The notes beneath the pieces were generated by a model. That model made no database searches. It saw only the letters and a list, made by a program, of their open reading frames with translations, and had not been told where the DNA came from. A DNA stretch of 64,000 nt from Mycobacterium sp. GA-2829 (lineage in GTDB: Bacteria > Actinomycetota > Actinomycetes > Mycobacteriales > Mycobacteriaceae), in NCBI RefSeq assembly GCF_001499965.1, contig NZ_LQIT01000078.1, positions 62,001 through 126,000 of the forward strand, read 5' to 3'. The position numbers were made by a program, and so were the translations under genes. Shown piece by piece: positions 59,440-64,000 of the stretch (its first letter is position 1; the number at the start of each line of letters is the position of its first letter).

Positions 59440-60372
59440 GTGACCGGCATGTCGTTGCGAGTGGTGAAGTTGGGCGCGCACATCGGCGCCCGTATCGACG
59501 GTGTCCGTGTCGGCGGCGGGGTGGATCCCGCGGCGGTGGCGGCGATCAACGCGGCGTTGCTCGAACACAAGGTGATCTTCTTCCGCGGTCAACACCACCT
59601 CGACGACGACGGTCAGTTGGCGTTCGCGCGACTGCTCGGCACGCCGACCACCGCGCATCCGACGGTGACCTCGCGGGGGCACCGCATCCTGCCGATCGAC
59701 TCCCGCTTCGACAAGGCCAACAGCTGGCACACCGATGTCACGTTCGTCGACCGCATCCCGAAGGCGTCGCTGCTGCGCGCGGTCGCGCTGCCCGAGTACG
59801 GCGGCACCACGACGTGGGCGTCGACCGAGGCCGCCTACGACCAACTGCCCGCCCCGCTGCGCGCGCTCGTCGAGAACCTGTGGGCGGTGCACACCAACCT
59901 GTTCGACTACGCCGCCGACTACGACGGCCGCCGCGAGGCGCTGACCGCGACCGAGCGCGAGTTCCGCGAGGAGTTCTACTCCGACTACTTCGAGACCGAG
60001 CACCCCGTGGTGCGCGTCCATCCGGAGACCGGCCGCAAGGTGCTGGTGCTCGGCCACTTCATCAAGCAGTTCGTCGGCCTCGGCGTCGCGGAGTCCACGA
60101 ACCTGCTCGCCCTGCTGCAGAACCGCGTCACCAAACTCGAGAACACCGTGCGGTGGAGTTGGGAGCCGGGCGATCTGGCGATGTGGGACAACCGCGCGAC
60201 CCAGCACTACGCGGTGGCCGACTACGACGACCAGTACCGGCGGCTGAGCCGCGTCACGCTGGCCGGCGACATCCCCGTCGACGTCTACGGGCAGCGGAGC
60301 CGGGTCATCGCCGGCGATGCGTCCGGCTACTCCGAGGTGGTGCCGCCGGCGCCGATCGCGCTGGCGAGCTGA
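59440..60372 (+). CDS. Fe(II)/2-oxoglutarate sulfate-ester dioxygenase, Rv3406/AtsK-like
   Basis: A 310-residue TauD/TfdA-family enzyme. Iron ligands are His97 and Asp99 in WHTDVTF and a distal His in NRATQHYA (near 254); the 2-oxoglutarate Arg is in RLSRVTLAGD. Overall it closely resembles M. tuberculosis Rv3406, which releases sulfate from alkyl sulfate esters (VKLGAHIGARIDGVRV at the N-terminus, KVIFFRGQHHLDD, PVDVYGQRSRVI at the end). It supplies sulfur. GTG 59440 is used; ATG 59449 is equally possible. No cysteine leader was found upstream. Confidence 0.88.
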   Translation: MTGMSLRVVKLGAHIGARIDGVRVGGGVDPAAVAAINAALLEHKVIFFRGQHHLDDDGQLAFARLLGTPTTAHPTVTSRGHRILPIDSRFDKANSWHTDVTFVDRIPKASLLRAVALPEYGGTTTWASTEAAYDQLPAPLRALVENLWAVHTNLFDYAADYDGRREALTATEREFREEFYSDYFETEHPVVRVHPETGRKVLVLGHFIKQFVGLGVAESTNLLALLQNRVTKLENTVRWSWEPGDLAMWDNRATQHYAVADYDDQYRRLSRVTLAGDIPVDVYGQRSRVIAGDASGYSEVVPPAPIALAS

Positions 60373-60440
60373 GCTATTCGGCGAAAAGGGCGCTTGTCCG
60401 TTTCGCCGGAACGGCATCCTGCCGACACTTAAGATGGGGC

Positions 60441-60551
60441 ATGGCCGCAAGCCGCGGCGACGTCTCCCCCGGCGCCGTGCCCGAAGCCCGTGCGCTGTGC
60501 AAGTCCTTCGGCCGCGGGTCGGCACCGGCCGTGATGCTGTCGGTGCCCTGA
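60441..60551 (+). pseudogene. Remnant of an ABC-exporter ATPase (36 codons left)
   Basis: ATG 60441 to TGA 60549-60551 encodes 36 residues in which ARALCKSFGRGSAPAVML reads as the first strand of a LolD/MacB-type ATPase, normally followed by the Walker A loop. Here it stops after three more residues, and the stop overlaps the permease ATG (TGATG). The rest of the ATPase, about 200 residues, is missing, as if an internal deletion joined its start to the permease. TAAGAT 5 bases before ATG 60441 keeps a promoter-like element. It may now serve only as a coupling leader. Confidence 0.6.
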
Positions 60552-63094
60552 TGGCACGTCTGGCCCCCACGCGGTTGAGCGCCACGCTGGCCGTGCTGCG
60601 GGTCGTCAATCTGCGGGCCGTGCGCAGGCACACGATCCGCGCCCTTCTGGCCGCGCTGTCACTCGGTGGCGGCGTCGCCGTCGTGGTCGCGGTGATGATC
60701 GAGACCACCAGCGTCAGTACCGCGATCGACGACGTGGGGTACCGGATCGCCGGGCCCGCACCCCTGCGTTTCGTCGGTGCGGCGACCCGCGGCGGTGTCG
60801 ATCCGACGGCGATCGCGGACGTCCGCGCGCTACCGGGAGTAGCCGCCGCGGTCCCGATCGTCCGCGCGGTCACCATGGTGCGGGACAACGGCCGGGAGAC
60901 CTTCGTCCTCGCCGTGGGCGCCGACTGTTCCGCCCAGTGGATCGTCGATCCGGCGGTGTGCGCACCGGGAACGCCGGAACCGCAGGTGATGGCCACTTCG
61001 GAGGGTTTCGGCCGGTCCTTGGGTTCGGCCGCGACGCTGGCCACCGACCTGGGCGAGCTCCCGCTTCGGGCCGTTGCGCACGCGACGGAACTGGACGCGA
61101 TCAACAACGGGTACGTCGTTGTGGTACCGCTGCGCGAGGCCAAGCGGCAGTTCGCGCGCGGCGACCGCGTCGACATGGTCTACGTGACCGTCGACGACGG
61201 CGTGGACGTGACCGAGGTGCGGTCGCGGATGTCGGACGTTCTCGGCCCGGGATACAGCGTCATGACGAGCGACGAGCCGGCCCGCGCGTTCAACGTCAAC
61301 ACCGTGCTGTTCCCTCTGCTGGCCGTCTTCGCGCTCGTCGCGGGCGGGGTGGGGGTGATCCTGATCGCCCAGATCACCCGCCTGTCGGTCGAGGAGCGTC
61401 GGCGCGACATCGCCGTCGCCGCGGCGCTCGGGGCCTCCCCGCAGGCCACCATGACCGGATTCCTCGCCGAGGCCGCGCTGTTGGGTGTGGCCGGTGCGGG
61501 TGTCGGCATCCTCATGGGGTTGGCGATCTCCCGTCCGGTCGTCGCGAGCGCGAGCGAACTGACCGAGCTGTATGTGGGAGTCAACGTGCCCGTGGTGGTC
61601 ACGCCAGGGATCGTCGTCGCGGGGGTGGCGATCGGGGTGCTGCTGGCGGTCGCGGCCGCGGTGATCCCCAGTGTCTCCGCGGCGAGAACCCCGGTGGCGA
61701 CCGAACTCTGCGGTCGCGCCGCGCACGATTCGACGAAGTCCAGGGCGCTGTGGCCGAAGGCGGTCGGAATGCTCGCCGTCGGAGCCGCAGGAGCGCTGGC
61801 GGCGAAGCTGGCCGGCGCCGCAGGCGGCCTGGAGCCGTGGCAGGCCGTCGTCGCCGACGTGGCCGTGGTCGCAGCCATCGTGGGATTGCTCTCTGCGGCA
61901 GCATTTCTCAGCGCACAGATCATCGCAGCGGTCCGCATCCGGCCGTACTGGCCGCACTGTGCGACGGTGGCCGTCGCGGCCACGTCGTTGCGCGCCGACG
62001 GGTCTCGCACGACGGCGATCGCCGGGGCGGTCGCCGTTCCCGTCGCGATCGCCACACTTCTGTCGGGCTTCCTCGTGGCGATCAACCGGGGCGCCTCGGA
62101 TGTCGCACGCGCACAAGCCGATGGACAACTCGTGGCCACCACGACCCGCTTCACGGACTGGGGGACGGTGGACGCGAAGTTCGCTCCTCGGACCATCGCC
62201 GACATCGCCGCGCTACCGGGCGTCGACGCGGTCGACAGAATGGCGGAGATCGAGATCAACCTGGCGGACGGATCGCTGGCCTATGTGCGGGCGGAGGATC
62301 GGCCTGCGTTCCCGTTCGCGGTGCTCGCCGGCCAGGCTCCGCAAGACAGTATCGAAACGGGTCAACTCGTGGTCGGCGCCGTGCTGGCGCGTGAGCAACG
62401 ACTCCGCATCGGCGACCGCCTGCGGCTCGGATCCGGATCACGCGCCCGCGACATGGTCGTCTCCACGGTCGTCGCGACGCCCGAACTGGGCGGGCGCAGG
62501 ATCTATCTGCCCTATCCGACCGCCGACGAGATCTTCGGCGCCGAGCCTGCGGGGCTGCTGTTGATCACGCCAGCACCGGGTTTCACCGCCGGCCAGGTCG
62601 AGGCCGCGGTCACCTCGCTGCGAATGCCCCAACCGGTGACGGTGATCGACGCCGAGCAGTACCGGACGGCCACCGCCGACGGCGTCGCGCGATTCCTGAC
62701 CCCGCTGAACGCATTGAAGTACGGACTGCTCGGGATCGCCTTCATCTCGGTGGCATCGACGCTGTTGCTGGTGGGCATGCGCCGACGGCGGGAGGTCGCT
62801 CTCGTCCAGGCCCTGGGAGCCACCCGGTGGAAGGTGTTCGCGATCACGACCCTCGAGGCCCTGTTGGCCGGCGTGACCGGCGCGACCGTGGGGGCGCTGC
62901 TGTCGGTGCTCATCATGGCGACCGTCGGTTGGGCAGCGGTGGTGCTCATCGGTTCGGTGACGCCACTGACCTTCCCGTGGTCGGAAGCGGCGAAGTACGC
63001 GGGACTCGCCGCGGTGGCGGCGGTGCTGGCGGCGGTCATACCGGCCTGGCGGAACACCCAGACCGCGCCCGCGACCGAACTTCGGGAAGAGTGA
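60551..63094 (+). CDS. FtsX/MacB-family ABC transporter permease
   Basis: An 847-residue membrane protein with two FtsX-like units. One helix follows the N-terminus (about 30-52), a large extracytoplasmic region reaches to 255, then three helices (about 255-385). A central pair lies at about 405-465 and a helix near 490, with a second soluble region (510-700), then three final helices (710-835) with LVGMRRRREVALVQALGATRWK. Size and layout resemble Rv0987 of M. tuberculosis, whose ATPase Rv0986 is encoded just upstream. Here that ATPase is reduced to a remnant, so the permease either borrows another ATPase or is decaying. The frame itself is intact. Confidence 0.82.
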   Translation: MARLAPTRLSATLAVLRVVNLRAVRRHTIRALLAALSLGGGVAVVVAVMIETTSVSTAIDDVGYRIAGPAPLRFVGAATRGGVDPTAIADVRALPGVAAAVPIVRAVTMVRDNGRETFVLAVGADCSAQWIVDPAVCAPGTPEPQVMATSEGFGRSLGSAATLATDLGELPLRAVAHATELDAINNGYVVVVPLREAKRQFARGDRVDMVYVTVDDGVDVTEVRSRMSDVLGPGYSVMTSDEPARAFNVNTVLFPLLAVFALVAGGVGVILIAQITRLSVEERRRDIAVAAALGASPQATMTGFLAEAALLGVAGAGVGILMGLAISRPVVASASELTELYVGVNVPVVVTPGIVVAGVAIGVLLAVAAAVIPSVSAARTPVATELCGRAAHDSTKSRALWPKAVGMLAVGAAGALAAKLAGAAGGLEPWQAVVADVAVVAAIVGLLSAAAFLSAQIIAAVRIRPYWPHCATVAVAATSLRADGSRTTAIAGAVAVPVAIATLLSGFLVAINRGASDVARAQADGQLVATTTRFTDWGTVDAKFAPRTIADIAALPGVDAVDRMAEIEINLADGSLAYVRAEDRPAFPFAVLAGQAPQDSIETGQLVVGAVLAREQRLRIGDRLRLGSGSRARDMVVSTVVATPELGGRRIYLPYPTADEIFGAEPAGLLLITPAPGFTAGQVEAAVTSLRMPQPVTVIDAEQYRTATADGVARFLTPLNALKYGLLGIAFISVASTLLLVGMRRRREVALVQALGATRWKVFAITTLEALLAGVTGATVGALLSVLIMATVGWAAVVLIGSVTPLTFPWSEAAKYAGLAAVAAVLAAVIPAWRNTQTAPATELREE

Positions 63095-63102
63095 TAGCAG
63101 GT

Positions 63103-64000
63103 TCAGAAGTGATAAGTGGCGCAACCCACTTCGACTCCGGATCCGACACTGATGATCAACCCGACGTCACCCGGTGCGACGAGACCCCCGCGCCGCGCCT
63201 CGCGAAGTCCGAGCGGGAATGACGAGGTGAACGGATCTGCCGCACAGCGCAACTCGACGAACCGGGACGGGTCGATCTTGATGCGGTACCCGAGCTCGGC
63301 GCGGGCCGCCACGGACAGGAAGGGCGCGAACACGACGGCGATGTCGTCGCAGTGCAATTCCTCCGACTTGAGGAGTTGCGCGACGACGGTGGGCACCGCG
63401 TCGAGGTAGTGGGCCGTCAGATCCGGGTCCCGGTCCACCTGCAACCAGGTCCTTCCGTCGGTGTGGCGGGAGAACGTCTCCAGCGTCCCGCTGTACTCGG
63501 GGAAGTGCGCAAAGGCGAAATCGCCGAAACCGCAGGCGTTGTCCGCAGTCTCACTCAGCAGGACGGCCGAACCCAACTCGGCGACACCGTATGCGGGATG
63601 GCCGGAGTCGGGGCCGTTGGTCTCGACCTCCGAGGCCATCACGATCGCGTGGTGGGCTCGCTTCGCCTCGAGCATCCGTACGGCGACCTGGCATGCGGCG
63701 AGGAACCCGACACCGCCGTTGAGCACATCGAACGCCAGTGTCGTCGGGGCGTCCGGCGATTGCGCATCGTCGTTGATGCCGAGCTCGCCCGCGACGAACG
63801 CCGCGATCGCGGGTTCACTGATGAAATCCTCGCGATAGACGCCTGCGTGGATCATCAGGTCGATCGCCGTACGTTCGACCCCGCTCTCGGCGAGACATTC
63901 GGCGGCGGCGGTGGCCGCCATCTGGATCGCGCTCGGTGAGCTCACGGTCCCGGGATCGCAGATGCCGACACCGTCGATGCGGACACGCGTCGACGTTCGT
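63103..64000 (-). CDS. KAS III/thiolase-fold protein lacking the catalytic cysteine (5' end beyond the window)
   Basis: The frame is open to the window edge (RVRIDGVGICDPGTVSSPSAI in the first visible part), so the N-terminus is outside; 298 residues are visible. The pattern is that of beta-ketoacyl-ACP synthase III: AATAAAECLAESGVERTAID, IHAGVYREDF, FDVLNGGVGFLAACQVAVRM and a C-terminal GLIISVGSGVEVG. In active enzymes the third motif has Cys (NAC/NGC); here it is NGG, so the acyl-enzyme nucleophile is absent, and the usual His-Asn pair is not evident. It may act as a non-condensing hydrolase or a partner subunit. It is convergent with the FtsX-type permease. Confidence 0.75.
   Translation of the reverse strand, partial: RTSTRVRIDGVGICDPGTVSSPSAIQMAATAAAECLAESGVERTAIDLMIHAGVYREDFISEPAIAAFVAGELGINDDAQSPDAPTTLAFDVLNGGVGFLAACQVAVRMLEAKRAHHAIVMASEVETNGPDSGHPAYGVAELGSAVLLSETADNACGFGDFAFAHFPEYSGTLETFSRHTDGRTWLQVDRDPDLTAHYLDAVPTVVAQLLKSEELHCDDIAVVFAPFLSVAARAELGYRIKIDPSRFVELRCAADPFTSSFPLGLREARRGGLVAPGDVGLIISVGSGVEVGCATYHF

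Noticed and set aside
1..64000. Mobile elements, prophage, CRISPR arrays, tRNA or rRNA genes, or defence systems
   Set aside because: No transposase, integrase, terminal repeats around a gene, regularly spaced repeats, cloverleaf or nuclease-helicase defence cluster was seen; base composition and codon use are uniform. The RecQ-like helicase stands alone among housekeeping genes.

Overview
The window is about 69% GC chromosomal DNA from an actinobacterium, almost certainly a fast-growing Mycobacterium (Mycolicibacterium, close to M. smegmatis). The evidence is the rbpA / split ppm1-lnt / amidohydrolase / fxsA / dienelactone hydrolase / F420-oxidoreductase / cobN block, which follows the M. 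tuberculosis Rv2045c-Rv2062c neighbourhood, and a threitol/erythritol locus whose gene order matches the one characterised in M. smegmatis. Further support comes from SCO6745-type, DUF3140 and DUF2945 proteins and from many likely leaderless genes (TANNNT hexamer 5-7 nt before ATG/GTG). No rRNA, tRNA, CRISPR, prophage, IS element or transposase was seen.

Layout. 1-5 kb: tail of an upstream gene, an SRPBCC protein, then a complete polyamine-type ABC importer operon (ATPase, Tat lipoprotein, two permeases) closed by a long hairpin. 5-6.6 kb: an EamA exporter and a small lipoprotein. 6.6-15.5 kb: a tightly coupled tetritol operon (dehydrogenase, binding lipoprotein, two permeases, two ATPases, erythrulose kinase, RpiB-type isomerase), divergent from a SorC-type regulator with a triple-repeat operator candidate. 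This would import tetritols, oxidise them to erythrulose, phosphorylate them and deliver erythrose 4-phosphate. 16.6-19.6 kb: an FGGY kinase, a thioesterase-like protein and a flavodoxin-like reductase. 19.6-24.6 kb: an organosulfur operon (FMN monooxygenase, rhodanese, SsuABC-like transporter) preceded by an 18-codon leader ending Cys-Leu-Cys-Cys-Arg-stop, a likely cysteine attenuator. A GntR regulator is divergent from it.

25-32 kb: an acyl-CoA dehydrogenase; a DeoR / FGGY kinase / zinc dehydrogenase / class II aldolase operon with all junctions overlapping by 4 bp (an unassigned polyol or sugar route); and a lone xylulokinase. 32-39 kb: small membrane and stress-type proteins, including a DoxX-like protein with ten 11-residue repeats, gluconokinase, YnfA, and a phosphotransferase fused to a second all-beta-looking region. 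39-45 kb: lipT/lppI-like pair, RecQ-like helicase and a small zinc-finger protein. 45-55.6 kb: the conserved rbpA-cobN block, with a 35-residue membrane peptide just ahead of cobN. 55.7-59.3 kb: a glycine-betaine/choline-type ABC operon. 59.4-64 kb: an Rv3406-like sulfate-ester dioxygenase, an FtsX-type permease whose ATPase partner survives only as a 36-codon remnant, and a KAS III-like gene running off the edge that lacks the catalytic cysteine.

No complete, clearly new system was recognised. The strongest leads are the cysteine leader, the cobN-linked micropeptide with its regulatory DNA, the DoxX/undecad protein, the eroded ABC exporter and the unassigned DeoR operon.
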